This document shows positions 6,593-15,665 of a stretch of 64,000 nt of DNA, piece after piece. The notes under the pieces were generated by a model. The model saw nothing but the letters and a program-made list of their open reading frames with translations. It ran no database searches and was not told where the DNA came from. The DNA is from Pseudoduganella guangdongensis (GTDB taxonomy: Bacteria; Pseudomonadota; Gammaproteobacteria; Burkholderiales; Burkholderiaceae_D), in assembly GCF_009857475.1 (NCBI RefSeq), contig NZ_WWCJ01000018.1, forward strand, positions 49,129 to 113,128, read 5' to 3'. Within the stretch, counting starts at the first letter, position 1. Every line of letters starts with the position of its first letter. The translations under genes were made by a program, and so were the position numbers.

Positions 6593-8362
6593 ATGCGGGA
6601 CGGCAGCCCGATGGCATCGTTCTCCCTCCACGGCATTCCTGTTTCGCGCGGCATCGCAATCGGCCGCGCGCATATCCTTACGCCGGCGGCGCTCGATGTA
6701 AAACATTACCTGGTGGCCGAGGAGCACCTGGAGGCGGAGGTGCGGCGCCTGCAGGACGCGCTGGCGGCCGTGCACCGCGAGCTGCAGACCCTGTGGAATG
6801 AGCTGCCGAAGGACGCCCCGACCGAGTTGGGCGCCTTCATCGACGTGCATGCGCTGATCCTGTCGGACCCCATGATCTCCGAGGCGCCGCTGGATATCAT
6901 CCGCAGCCGCCATTACAACGCCGAGTGGGCCTTGCTGACCCAGATCGACGAGCTGTCGGCGCAGTTCGACGAAATCGAAGACGCCTACCTGCGCGAGCGC
7001 AAGGCCGATATCCAGCAGGTCGCCGAGCGCGTGCTGAAGGTCTTGATGGGCAGCGAGCAGCTGATGCCGAAACAGGGCGAGCTGGAAGGCGATGAATTCC
7101 TGGCGCAGATGATTGTGGTGGCGCACGATATTTCGCCGGCGGACATGCTGAAGTTCCGCGACCGCTCCTTCATCGGCTTCGTGACCGATGTGGGTGGGCA
7201 GAACTCGCATACCGCCATCGTGGCGCGTTCGCTCGACATCCCGGCGGCGGTCGGCATGTCGCAGGCGTCCACCCTGATCCAGCAGGACGACTGGGTCATC
7301 ATCGACGGCGATGCCGGCGTGGTCATCGTCACGCCGAGCGCGCAGGTGCTGGAACAGTACCGCGAGCGCCAGATGGTGGCGCTGCGCGCCCGTAAAAAGC
7401 TGGGCAAGCTGAAGAAAACGCCGGCCATCACCAAGGACGGCACGGCCATCGCGCTGATGGCCAATATCGAGCTGCCGGACGATTGCGAGCACGCCATGGA
7501 GTCGGGCGCCAACGGCGTTGGCCTGTTCCGTTCCGAATTCCTGTTCATGGGCCGCGGCGCGGCCAGCATGCCGAGCGAGGACGAGCAGTACGAGCAGTAC
7601 CGCCGCGCCGTCGCCGCCATGAAGGGCCGGCCGGTCACCATCCGCACGCTGGACATCGGCGCCGACAAGCCGCTGGACCAGATGGAGCACACCGCGCTGA
7701 ACCCGGCGCTGGGCCTGCGCGCGATCCGCTATTGCCTGGCCGAGCCGCAGATTTTCCTGACCCAGTTGCGCGCCATCCTGCGCGCCTCGATGCACGGCAA
7801 GGTGCGCATCCTGATCCCGATGATGGCGCACGCCTTCGAGATCGACCAGTCGCTGGCCATGATCAAGCGCGCCAAGGCGCAGTTGGACGACCGCGGCGAG
7901 AAGTACGACCCGGATGTGAAGGTCGGCGCCATGATCGAGATTCCGGCCGCCGCGCTGGCGCTGCCGATGTTCGTCAAGAAGATGGACTTCCTCTCCATCG
8001 GCACCAATGACCTGATCCAGTACACGCTGGCGATCGACCGCGTCGATTACGAAGTGGCGCACCTGTACAACCCGCTGCACCCGGCCATCCTGCAACTGAT
8101 CTCGATGACCATCGCCGCCGGCCACAAAGCCGGCATCGAGGTGGCGGTATGCGGCGAGATGGCGGGCGACACCAAGCTGACCCGCCTGCTGCTGGGCATG
8201 GGCTTGCGCGAATTCTCGATGCACCCGTCGCAGCTGCTGGCGGTCAAGCAGGAAATCCTGAACAGCGACCTGGACTCGATCGCGCCGCAAATGCGCAAGA
8301 TCATGCGGGCCATGGACCCGGACGCGATCGCCGACGCGGTCATGGCACTGCAAGTCCTGTAA
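6593..8362 (+). CDS. ptsI: Phosphoenolpyruvate-protein phosphotransferase (enzyme I)
   Basis: This is a 589-residue enzyme I: N-terminal HPr-binding/phosphohistidine domain, then the C-terminal PEP-binding barrel. The active histidine lies in VGGQNSHTAIVARSLDIP (residue 206 from this start). The PEP-site blocks GLFRSEFLFMGR and DFLSIGTNDLIQYTLAIDR and the closing CGEMAGD are intact. The ATG at 6593 immediately follows the ptsH stop and has AAGGCGAG upstream. An alternative ATG at 6611 (MASFSLHGIPVSRG) fits the family N-terminus equally well. It transfers phosphate from PEP to HPr. Confidence 0.95.
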   Translation: MRDGSPMASFSLHGIPVSRGIAIGRAHILTPAALDVKHYLVAEEHLEAEVRRLQDALAAVHRELQTLWNELPKDAPTELGAFIDVHALILSDPMISEAPLDIIRSRHYNAEWALLTQIDELSAQFDEIEDAYLRERKADIQQVAERVLKVLMGSEQLMPKQGELEGDEFLAQMIVVAHDISPADMLKFRDRSFIGFVTDVGGQNSHTAIVARSLDIPAAVGMSQASTLIQQDDWVIIDGDAGVVIVTPSAQVLEQYRERQMVALRARKKLGKLKKTPAITKDGTAIALMANIELPDDCEHAMESGANGVGLFRSEFLFMGRGAASMPSEDEQYEQYRRAVAAMKGRPVTIRTLDIGADKPLDQMEHTALNPALGLRAIRYCLAEPQIFLTQLRAILRASMHGKVRILIPMMAHAFEIDQSLAMIKRAKAQLDDRGEKYDPDVKVGAMIEIPAAALALPMFVKKMDFLSIGTNDLIQYTLAIDRVDYEVAHLYNPLHPAILQLISMTIAAGHKAGIEVAVCGEMAGDTKLTRLLLGMGLREFSMHPSQLLAVKQEILNSDLDSIAPQMRKIMRAMDPDAIADAVMALQVL

Positions 8363-8383
8363 TTTCTCATTCAATTTATTCAC

Positions 8384-9541
8384 ATGCCTTCAATTGGAAT
8401 CGTCTCGCCGCAGACCATGCATTTTGCGGAACCCCTTCAGCTACAGAGCGGAGCGTCCCTGCGCGACTACATGCTGATGTACGAGACCTATGGCACGCTG
8501 AATGAGGACAAGTCGAATGCGGTGCTGGTGTGCCATGCGCTGAACGCCTCGCACCACGTGGCGGGCTACTACGCCGACAATCCGAAGAACGTGGGCTGGT
8601 GGGACAATATGGTGGGCCCGGGCAAGCCGCTCGATACCGACAAGTTCTTCGTTATCGGGATCAACAACCTGGGCTCCTGCTTCGGCTCCACCGGGCCAAT
8701 GCACATCAATCCGGAAACCGGCAAGCAGTACGGCGCCGCCTTCCCGGTGGTGACGGTGGAGGACTGGGTGGCGGCGCAGGCGCGCCTGGCCGACCAGCTG
8801 GGCATCCAGCAGTTCGCGGCCGTCATGGGCGGCTCGCTGGGCGGCATGCAGGCGCTGGCCTGGTCCATCATGTATCCGGATCGCCTGCGCCACTGCCTGG
8901 TGATCGCCTCCACGCCCAAGCTGTCGGCGCAAAACATCGCCTTCAACGACGTCGCGCGCACGGCCATCCTGACCGACCCTGATTACCATGGCGGTGATTT
9001 CTACGAGCACAGCGCGGTGCCGAAAAACGGCCTGAAAGTGGCGCGCATGATCGGCCACATCACCTACCTGTCGGACGACGACATGGCGGAGAAGTTCGGC
9101 CGCAAGCTGCGCGATATCGCCTCCAGCGGCGGCGACTACAAGTTCGGCTTCGGCATCGATTTCGAAATCGAGTCCTACCTGCGCTATCAGGGCGACAAGT
9201 TCGCGGAGTACTTCGACGCCAACACCTACCTGCTGATCACCAAGGCGCTGGACTATTTCGATCCGGCGCGCAAGTTCGACGGCGACCTGACCAAAACGCT
9301 GGCCGCTACCCGCGCCAAGTTCTTCCTGGCTTCCTTCACCACCGACTGGCGCTTCTCGCCGGAGCGCAGCCGCGAGATCGTGCAGGCGCTGCTGGCCAAC
9401 CGCCGCGAAGTGACCTATGCCGAGATCGACGCTCCGCACGGCCACGACGCCTTCCTGCTGGAAGACGCGCGCTACATGAACATGGTGCGCGCCTACTACG
9501 AGCAAGTGTGGAAAGAAACGAACAAGGAACAAGCAGCATGA
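8384..9541 (+). CDS. metX: Homoserine O-acyltransferase MetX
   Basis: This 385-residue alpha/beta hydrolase-fold acyltransferase activates homoserine for methionine synthesis. The nucleophile elbow GGSLGGMQALAW places Ser at about residue 151, and the catalytic His lies in DAPHGHDAF near residue 354. MetX proteins followed by metW in proteobacteria often use succinyl-CoA rather than acetyl-CoA, but the acyl donor cannot be decided from what I can see. The stop codon overlaps the metW start (ATGA), indicating translational coupling. Confidence 0.94.
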   Translation: MPSIGIVSPQTMHFAEPLQLQSGASLRDYMLMYETYGTLNEDKSNAVLVCHALNASHHVAGYYADNPKNVGWWDNMVGPGKPLDTDKFFVIGINNLGSCFGSTGPMHINPETGKQYGAAFPVVTVEDWVAAQARLADQLGIQQFAAVMGGSLGGMQALAWSIMYPDRLRHCLVIASTPKLSAQNIAFNDVARTAILTDPDYHGGDFYEHSAVPKNGLKVARMIGHITYLSDDDMAEKFGRKLRDIASSGGDYKFGFGIDFEIESYLRYQGDKFAEYFDANTYLLITKALDYFDPARKFDGDLTKTLAATRAKFFLASFTTDWRFSPERSREIVQALLANRREVTYAEIDAPHGHDAFLLEDARYMNMVRAYYEQVWKETNKEQAA

Positions 9542-10146
9542 ACTTTGCAGAACTGAGCAGCGCCCGTCCCGACCTGGCCTTCATCGCGCACTGGGTGCGC
9601 GAAGGCGCCCACGTGCTCGACGTGGGCTGCGGCGACGGCGTGATGATGGATTACCTGCAAAGCGACAAGCGCTGCACCGGCTACGGCCTGGAGCTGGCCG
9701 ACCCGCAGGTGCTGGCGTCGACCCAGCGCGGCGTGCGCGTGATCCAGCAGGACTTTGAAAACGGCCTGGGCATCTTCGGCGACAATTCCTTCGATACGGT
9801 GCTGTGCCTGTCCTCGTTGCAGATGATGAAACATGTGGAGGACCGCCTGCGCGACATCGTGCGCGTGGGGCGCGAGGCGATCGTGTCCTTCCCCAACTTT
9901 GCCTACTGGCCGCACCGCGTGGCGCTGCTCAAGGGCCGCATGCCGGTGTCCAAGTCGCTGCCGTACCAATGGTACGATACCCCCAACGTGCGCTGCGCTA
10001 CTATTAAGGACTTCCAGGAGCTGGCGGAAGAAGTCGGGCTGGAAGTGATCGAGTGCGTGGCGCTGGCGGAAGGCAAAACTGTCTCCTTCCTGCCCAACTT
10101 GCGCGGCGACCTGGCCGTGTTCCGTCTGCGGAAGAAAACATCATGA
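9538..10146 (+). CDS. metW: Methionine biosynthesis protein MetW
   Basis: This is a 202-residue Rossmann-fold methyltransferase-like protein. The AdoMet motif I is HVLDVGCGDGVMMDYL. Family features include TVLCLSSLQMMKHVEDRLRDIVRVG and VSFPNFAYWPHRVALLKGRMP. The start is the ATG of an ATGA overlap with metX. An upstream in-frame start at 9508 would lie inside metX and is unlikely. MetW is required together with MetX for homoserine acylation in several proteobacteria. Its own stop overlaps the next gene in the same way. Confidence 0.94.
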   Translation: MNFAELSSARPDLAFIAHWVREGAHVLDVGCGDGVMMDYLQSDKRCTGYGLELADPQVLASTQRGVRVIQQDFENGLGIFGDNSFDTVLCLSSLQMMKHVEDRLRDIVRVGREAIVSFPNFAYWPHRVALLKGRMPVSKSLPYQWYDTPNVRCATIKDFQELAEEVGLEVIECVALAEGKTVSFLPNLRGDLAVFRLRKKTS

Positions 10147-11036
10147 AAATCAAACATACTATTCTTGCATTGTCGCTGGCGCTGGCCGCCGGTGCCGCGG
10201 CCGCCCAACAGCCGGCGCCCATGAACCCGAATGCCGACGGCATCCCCGTCAGCAAGCTGTCGCGCCTGCGCGTTTTCGCCGATGAGCAGCAAATGGACCA
10301 GCAGTCCAAGCTGCAGTACACCCAGCTGCTGCAGGAAGCCAAGCAGAAGGAAGCCCTGGTGCCGGACAGCGATCCGCAGGTCAAGCGCCTGCGTGCCATT
10401 GCCGCGCGCATCGTGCCCTTTGCCCAGCGCTGGAACCCGGCAGCCGCCAATTGGGACTGGCAGGTCAACCTGCTCAATTCCGACCAGGTGAACGCCTTCT
10501 GCATGCCGGGCGGTCGCATCGCCTTTTTCTCCGGCATCCTCACTAAATTGAACCTGAGCGACGACGAAGTGGCGATGGTGATGGGCCACGAAATCGCCCA
10601 CGCCCTGCGCGAGCACGCCCGCAAACGCGCCGTGCAATCGACCGCCGTGTCGATCGCCAGCAAGCTTGGCGGCGCAGCCTTGTCGCAATACCTGGGCGTG
10701 GACCCGCGCTTGATCGATGCCGGCGCCAATGTGGCCGGCCAGCTGACCGTGATGAAATTCTCGCGCGGCGACGAAACTGAATCCGACCTGGTTGGCATCG
10801 ACCTGGCGGCGCGCGCCGGCTTCGACCCGCGCGCCGGCGTGGCGCTGTGGCAGAAGATGGGCGCCGTCAACGCGCAGCAGCCGATGGAATTCCTGTCGAC
10901 CCACCCGAGTGGCAACTCGCGCATCCAGGATATGCAGAAGCAAATGCCGCTGGTGCTGCCGGTCTATGCCCGCGCGCGCGGCCTGAACGTGAACAAGCTG
11001 CCGCCTTACCAGGCCACCCCGCTGCCCAAGTCCTGA
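10143..11036 (+). CDS. M48 family metallopeptidase
   Basis: This 297-residue exported protease has a signal peptide (MKIKHTILALSLALAAGAAAAQ) and the zinc motif HEIAH at residues 149-153 within VMGHEIAHALREHARKRA. A downstream ETESDLVGIDLAARAGFDP supplies the third zinc-ligand Glu, as in M48 enzymes. STHPSGNSRIQDMQK is the usual C-terminal M48C (Oma1/LoiP-like) block. It overlaps metW by ATGA. Such periplasmic proteases are linked to envelope quality control; a link to methionine synthesis is not implied. Confidence 0.92.
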   Translation: MKIKHTILALSLALAAGAAAAQQPAPMNPNADGIPVSKLSRLRVFADEQQMDQQSKLQYTQLLQEAKQKEALVPDSDPQVKRLRAIAARIVPFAQRWNPAAANWDWQVNLLNSDQVNAFCMPGGRIAFFSGILTKLNLSDDEVAMVMGHEIAHALREHARKRAVQSTAVSIASKLGGAALSQYLGVDPRLIDAGANVAGQLTVMKFSRGDETESDLVGIDLAARAGFDPRAGVALWQKMGAVNAQQPMEFLSTHPSGNSRIQDMQKQMPLVLPVYARARGLNVNKLPPYQATPLPKS

Positions 11037-11037
11037 T

Positions 11038-11946
11038 ATGGCGCGTCCGCAGCAGGCCCCGAGCGCGCCGCCCTTGCCGATGCGCGACGGCGTCACGCCC
11101 AGCTACCTGTGGCTGCCGGAGGGCGACTGGCCGGACATGATCAGCTTCATGTCCGCCAATTATCCCGCCGTGACGGAAGCGCAATGGCGCGAACGCATGG
11201 CGCGCGGCGACGTGGTGGATGGCAAGGGCGTGCCGGTGCAGCCCGGTTCACGCTACGTGCGCGGCGCCCGCATCTGGTATTACCGCGAGCTGGCACACGA
11301 AACCCCGATCCCGTTTCAAGAAGAAGTGCTGCACCAGGACGAGCATATCGTGGTGGTGGACAAGCCGCATTTCCTGCCCACCATCCCGTCCGGCCGCTTC
11401 GTGAAGGAGACGCTGCTGGTGCGCGTGCGGCAAAAGCTCGGTATCGAGGACCTGGTGCCGATCCACCGCCTGGACCGCGAGACGGCCGGCCTGGTGATCT
11501 TCTCCTGCAATGCCGCCAGCCGCGGCGACTACCAGTCGCTGTTCCAGAAACGCCTGGTGCAGAAAGAGTACGAGGCGCTGGCCGGCCCGCTGCCGGGGCG
11601 CGAGTTCCCCTTCGTCTACCGCAGCCGCATGGTGGAGGGCGACAAGTTCTTCACCATGAAGGAAGCGCCGGGCGAACCCAATTCCGAAACCATGATCGAC
11701 GTGATCGAACAGCGCGGCGAGCACATGCTGTATCGGCTATGGCCGCACACCGGCCGCCAACACCAGCTACGCGTGCACCTGTCGTCGCTCGGCATTCCGA
11801 TCGTGAACGATGTCTTCTACCCGGTCGCCCTGCCGTGCAAGCAGGATGACGTCTCCGCCCCCCTCAAGCTGCTGGCCAAAGCCATCGGCTTCCCCGATCC
11901 CCTGAGCGGGGAGTGGCGCCATTTCGAGAGTCGTCGGAGCTTATAG
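11038..11946 (+). CDS. RluA family pseudouridine synthase
   Basis: The product has 302 residues with the catalytic-Asp block VPIHRLDRETAGLVIFS, the RluA signature. WPHTGRQHQLRVHLSSLG is the conserved C-terminal motif. An S4-like N-terminal segment (residues about 30-95) precedes the catalytic domain. It isomerises uridine in rRNA or tRNA; the exact target cannot be told from sequence. It begins 1 bp after the M48 peptidase stop. Its C-terminus overlaps the convergent hypothetical gene by 6 bp. Confidence 0.9.
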   Translation: MARPQQAPSAPPLPMRDGVTPSYLWLPEGDWPDMISFMSANYPAVTEAQWRERMARGDVVDGKGVPVQPGSRYVRGARIWYYRELAHETPIPFQEEVLHQDEHIVVVDKPHFLPTIPSGRFVKETLLVRVRQKLGIEDLVPIHRLDRETAGLVIFSCNAASRGDYQSLFQKRLVQKEYEALAGPLPGREFPFVYRSRMVEGDKFFTMKEAPGEPNSETMIDVIEQRGEHMLYRLWPHTGRQHQLRVHLSSLGIPIVNDVFYPVALPCKQDDVSAPLKLLAKAIGFPDPLSGEWRHFESRRSL

Positions 11947-12582
11947 GGCGAACTGCACGTCCTGGATTGACGCGTCCAGCATCGCGTCGCCGTCGAACTC
12001 GGTGTACAGGGTCAGGTATCGCGCATAGTCTTTCAGGTACCAGGTGCGCATCTTCGTGTCACGCGCCGGCGCCGCGCAGGCAAACTCCGTAGCGTGGCCG
12101 GTCAGGGACAGGTGCAGGGTGCGCGCCTCGACCGTTGATTGGGGATGGCATATCAGGTCGAACTCCGTACCATCGGACTGCCGGTGGCGCAGGATATAAG
12201 CCGCGTTATCCGAATAGGGGGCGCCGGCGGTGAAGCGCACCTCAGTGACATTGGTTGACTGGGGCCAGCCACTGCGCTGGAACCGGCTGTTCCAGTAAGT
12301 CAGTGACGCCAGTCCATGCAGTTCTACTCCGCCTTCGGATAGTTCGTCTGTTTCGGCATCGCCGGGCACGATATGGATCATCAACTCCAGTCCATGTCCC
12401 AGCTTGTTGTACATCATGACGGATACGCCTTGGCCTTTGTGCTTTAACGACAGCGACTTGATCTCGGCTTTGGGAACTGGACGTAATGCAGCGATTTCGA
12501 TGGCAGCTTTGAAACGTGGGTCTGACAAGGTAGGTTGCGGCGGCATGGCAGCCGTGGTGGCGGCCAGGAACAGTGTAAGCAT
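11941..12582 (-). CDS. Hypothetical protein, possibly exported
   Basis: I do not recognise a family. From the ATG at 12580-12582 it has 213 residues with a short hydrophobic start (MLTLFLAATTAAMPPQPTL) that may be a signal peptide without the usual basic residues. The rest is mixed alpha/beta, ending in a well-formed YLTLYTEFDGDAMLDAS. The frame stays open to an ATG at 12684 but no convincing ribosome-binding site precedes any candidate, so the start is uncertain. It is convergent with the RluA-type gene. About 260 bp upstream hold no clear gene. Confidence 0.6.
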   Translation of the reverse strand: MLTLFLAATTAAMPPQPTLSDPRFKAAIEIAALRPVPKAEIKSLSLKHKGQGVSVMMYNKLGHGLELMIHIVPGDAETDELSEGGVELHGLASLTYWNSRFQRSGWPQSTNVTEVRFTAGAPYSDNAAYILRHRQSDGTEFDLICHPQSTVEARTLHLSLTGHATEFACAAPARDTKMRTWYLKDYARYLTLYTEFDGDAMLDASIQDVQFAL

Positions 12583-12843
12583 GGGGAATTGATTAGGAAT
12601 GAAGGGGTTACAGGGCGCTGCCTGCATCCCGAACGCATAACGCGAGGTCGTCAGCAGGAGCAGGGCATTGTCCGGCATCTGCATGCGCCGTCGTCATGCC
12701 GTGGGCCTGGCTACCAAAGCTGCGTGTGCGGCTTTCTGGATGACTGCCGGGTGCGCTGAGGAGGAGGGTGGCAGGGAGAGCTTTCATGCCGCGATTCTAG
12801 TCGCTGGCCGGCGTGCAGAAACTCTCCAATGCTCACTGGCGCC

Positions 12844-13545
12844 TTAAGCCAGCCAGTGGCGGGCCAGCAGGCTGATGGGGTACCACATGCCCAGTTGCGC
12901 AGCCAGGGCGATGAACACAGCCTGGTAGGACGGCCGCAGGCCGCCGCTGGCTGCTTCCTGCAGGGTGCGCGTCATGGCGGCATGCGCCACGTCGCGCAGC
13001 GTCATGCCCGGGGTGGACACTTCGGTCAGGATGTCGGACAGCGGGATCATGGCCGTCACGCGCCCCAGGATCCAGGGCAGGGGCTTGGGCAGGTCGGATT
13101 GCAGGTTCAGGAAGTTGCGCCATTGTTCAACGAACTTCTCCGTGCGTCCGCTGCCGGGCTGGTAATGGATGGCGCGCATGAAGCCCTCCAGGATGCTGCT
13201 GCCGGCTTTGGCGATCAAGCCTGACTGGCCTTCCACCACGCGCGCGAGCACGCCTTGCAGGCCCAATTTGTAGGCCAGCAGAATGGTCAATCCGACTGCA
13301 ATGATGAAGGGCAGGGCGATCAGGCCCAGCATGGGCAGGGCGGCGCCGGTCTTTTCGCTCAGCTTGACGTCGACAAAAATGAAGACGCCCAGCGTGTTGA
13401 CGGCGAGCGCCGCCAGCAGCGCCAGGGCCGCCCACAGCAAGCCGGCGCCGGTGCCGCGTGCTACGCCAGAGGCGAGTTGTTTAGCCAGCGCGATCTTGTC
13501 GACGCTGCCGTTGATTTCGGGTGCTGCTGCCTGGACGTAGTTCAT
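12844..13545 (-). CDS. Hypothetical membrane protein
   Basis: The product has 233 residues of unknown family. Two strong hydrophobic segments (about residues 36-58, GAGLLWAALALLAALAVNTLG, and 72-95, LGLIALPFIIAVGLTILLAY) form a helical hairpin. A third weaker one lies near the C-terminus (SYQAVFIALAAQLGMWYPISLL). The middle is soluble and amphipathic. It probably resides in the inner membrane. AGGCA lies 6-10 bases before the ATG. It stands alone between two minus-strand hypothetical genes with no operon clue to function. Confidence 0.7.
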   Translation of the reverse strand: MNYVQAAAPEINGSVDKIALAKQLASGVARGTGAGLLWAALALLAALAVNTLGVFIFVDVKLSEKTGAALPMLGLIALPFIIAVGLTILLAYKLGLQGVLARVVEGQSGLIAKAGSSILEGFMRAIHYQPGSGRTEKFVEQWRNFLNLQSDLPKPLPWILGRVTAMIPLSDILTEVSTPGMTLRDVAHAAMTRTLQEAASGGLRPSYQAVFIALAAQLGMWYPISLLARHWLA

Positions 13546-13629
13546 TGCCTGCTTGCCTGTGGTTTAGATGGCTGGCATTTTAAGCAACATCGGCAGGGAC
13601 TGGCGCACGATGTGCGCCGCGCGCATCCC

Positions 13630-14031
13630 TTAGTGCGCCGGGGCGGATTTCGGGCTGTAGTTGGAGCCGGGCGGGGTCCAGAACAGCGGGCCTTTGGGCG
13701 AGATTTGCAGGTTGTCGGGCAGGCCCTGTTTTTTCAGCTCGCGGCGCAGGCCTTCGATGCCGTCTTCGCTTTCGATGATGAAGGCCTCGTCGATCACGTC
13801 GCCGTAGTGGCGGTTGGTGGTTTCGGTGGCCAGGTCGACCAGGTCGCCGTCGGCTTCGATGCTCCACAGGTGCACATCTTCATCCTCGGCGAAAGTCTTG
13901 AAGCGCCAGGTGCCTTTTTCGGTCTGCACGAACTGGATCGTGTCGAACTGCTCGTCGGTGGCTTCGGATTCTTCGTCGTTGATAAAGCTGCTCTTGATGG
14001 TGAGCAGGAAGAGGACTAATACAGATTTCAT
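13630..14031 (-). CDS. Hypothetical acidic protein
   Basis: This is a 133-residue, strongly acidic protein I cannot assign. It starts with a hydrophobic stretch (MKSVLVLFLLTIKSS) and then has many Asp/Glu residues. It ends in a Pro/Ser-rich tail (WTPPGSNYSPKSAPAH). The start is the ATG at 14029-14031, six bases after GGAA; the open frame begins two codons earlier at a TTG. It lies 2 bp downstream of the DUF4386 gene, so the two are probably cotranscribed. Confidence 0.65.
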   Translation of the reverse strand: MKSVLVLFLLTIKSSFINDEESEATDEQFDTIQFVQTEKGTWRFKTFAEDEDVHLWSIEADGDLVDLATETTNRHYGDVIDEAFIIESEDGIEGLRRELKKQGLPDNLQISPKGPLFWTPPGSNYSPKSAPAH

Positions 14032-14033
14032 TT

Positions 14034-14771
14034 TCAATTCCGGGCGGTTTTTACCCCGTTATTATAGGCGTCCACGCTATGTACCGGCTCCCGTGCGCCC
14101 ATGATGCACAGCCATAGGCAGGTGCCGATCTCGCCCAGCGAGGCGGGAATGGAGAGCAGGTCGGCGCCGGGCAGGGCGGCAAAACCGGCATGCAGGACGT
14201 AGCCGAAGGCTTCCACCGCATAGCCCGCGCTGCCCACCATCAGCAGGATGCCCAGGAAGCGCGGCAGGATGCCGGATTTGAAGACCAGGTAGCCGAATGG
14301 CCACAGCCACAGCGCCCAGAACACCTGGTTCAGGATCATGCCCTTGCTGTAGGCTTTGAGCGACAGCATGACCTGCTGCGCCAGCGCGTCCGGTGCGATG
14401 CCGCGCAGGTAGTCGGCGCCGCTGACCAGGTTCAGCACCTCCAGCCGGTGGCCGACATTGGCGAAGGAGAGCGGCACGCTGGCCACGGCCAGGGCCAGCA
14501 TCACCGTCGCCGTGCCGCGCCCGTAAGGGCTGAGGAGCTGGTAGAGCGCCAGCGGTAGCAGCAGGAAGGCCACGTAGCACACCAGGCTGGCCGCGATCCC
14601 GGCGCGGAACAAGCCTTCGTTGGCGATGATGCTGGCCATGGCGGCGGCGGGATCGCTGCCGATCCTCAGCTGGGAAGGCACGTACATCAGCGCAAAGATG
14701 CCGCTAACGACGACGATCAGGTAGAGCAGGCCGGCGCTGCGCGCCAGGCGTTTGGTGGACAAACCTTGCAT
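14034..14771 (-). CDS. DUF4386 family membrane protein
   Basis: This 245-residue integral membrane protein has about six hydrophobic segments. It has the DUF4386 pattern: STKRLARSAGLLYLIVVVSGIFA at the start, then GLFRAGIAASLVCYVAFLLLPLALY and a central FWALWLWPFGYLVFKSG with ILPRFLGILLMVGSAGY. The molecular function of this family is not known to me. AAGGAGA precedes the ATG. It heads a two-gene unit with the acidic hypothetical gene 2 bp downstream. Confidence 0.85.
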   Translation of the reverse strand: MQGLSTKRLARSAGLLYLIVVVSGIFALMYVPSQLRIGSDPAAAMASIIANEGLFRAGIAASLVCYVAFLLLPLALYQLLSPYGRGTATVMLALAVASVPLSFANVGHRLEVLNLVSGADYLRGIAPDALAQQVMLSLKAYSKGMILNQVFWALWLWPFGYLVFKSGILPRFLGILLMVGSAGYAVEAFGYVLHAGFAALPGADLLSIPASLGEIGTCLWLCIMGAREPVHSVDAYNNGVKTARN

Positions 14772-14846
14772 CGTCTTCTCCTTGTCAGGAAGGTGCGTTC
14801 AGTTCGTTTTCTCAGCGTCGGATCGTGTCGGAAACCGTGACAGCAA

Positions 14847-15617
14847 TCACGGGTGGTAGTCGATGATCAGCGGTGCGTGGTCGGAGAACTTCACGTCCTT
14901 ATAAATCGACACGCTATGCGCCTTGGCGGCGATGCCTGGGGTGGCGACGTGGTAGTCGATACGCCAGCCCACGTTCTTGGCATAGGCCTGGCCACGGTTG
15001 GACCACCAGGTGTACTGCTCTTCGCGCGGGTCCAGGCCGCGGTGCACGTCCACGTAGCCCACTTCGTCGAACAGCTTGGTCATCCAGGCGCGTTCCTCCG
15101 GCAGGAAACCGGAGTTCTTCAGGTTGCCTTTCCAATTCTTCAGGTCGATCTCTTTGTGGGCGATATTCCAGTCGCCGCAGATCACGAACTCGCGGCCTTC
15201 GGCGCGCAGCTGCTGCAGGTGCGGCAGGAACAGGTCCATGAAGCGGAACTTGGCCTGCTGGCGTTCTTCGGACGAGGAGCCGGACGGGCAGTACACCGAA
15301 ATCACGGTCAGGTTGCCGAAGTCGGCGCGCACATAGCGGCCTTCGGCGTCGAATTCCTCGCTGCCGAAACCGATCTCCACGCGGTCCGGCGCCACCTTGC
15401 TGTAAATGCCGGTGCCGGAGTAGCCCTTCTTCTCCGCGTAATGGAAGTGGCCGTGGTAGCCGTGCGGATTGAGGAATTCCGCCGTCATATCCGCCGCTTG
15501 CGCCTTCAGCTCCTGCAGGCAGATGATATCGGCGTCAATCGTGCCCATCCAGTTGAAAAAGCCCTTCTTGGCGGCGGAGCGGATACCGTTCAGGTTCGCG
15601 GAAATGATTTTTGGCAT
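14847..15617 (-). CDS. xth: Exodeoxyribonuclease III
   Basis: This 256-residue endonuclease/exonuclease/phosphatase-fold enzyme is the AP endonuclease of base-excision repair. Catalytic blocks are visible: DADIICLQELKAQ (metal-binding Glu at residue 36), FVICGDWNIAHKEIDL, NVGWRIDYHVATP and the terminal SDHAPLI with the catalytic His. The same frame is open for 409 codons further upstream, but that extension is antisense to pyrE and cannot be real. The start is the ATG at 15615-15617. It is divergent from pyrE with 48 bp between start codons, so both promoters share a short region. Confidence 0.94.
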   Translation of the reverse strand: MPKIISANLNGIRSAAKKGFFNWMGTIDADIICLQELKAQAADMTAEFLNPHGYHGHFHYAEKKGYSGTGIYSKVAPDRVEIGFGSEEFDAEGRYVRADFGNLTVISVYCPSGSSSEERQQAKFRFMDLFLPHLQQLRAEGREFVICGDWNIAHKEIDLKNWKGNLKNSGFLPEERAWMTKLFDEVGYVDVHRGLDPREEQYTWWSNRGQAYAKNVGWRIDYHVATPGIAAKAHSVSIYKDVKFSDHAPLIIDYHP

Positions 15618-15665
15618 AGGTGTTCCGGTTAAAATACTGGCACTTTGAACAAAGATGGGTGCACT

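Noticed and set aside
12608..12787. A 59-codon frame on the minus strand starting MKALPATLLLSAPGSH
   Set aside because: It begins like a signal peptide and TAGAAT lies nearby, but there is no ribosome-binding site, no mature domain and no recognisable family. A frameshifted start of the neighbouring hypothetical gene cannot be excluded.
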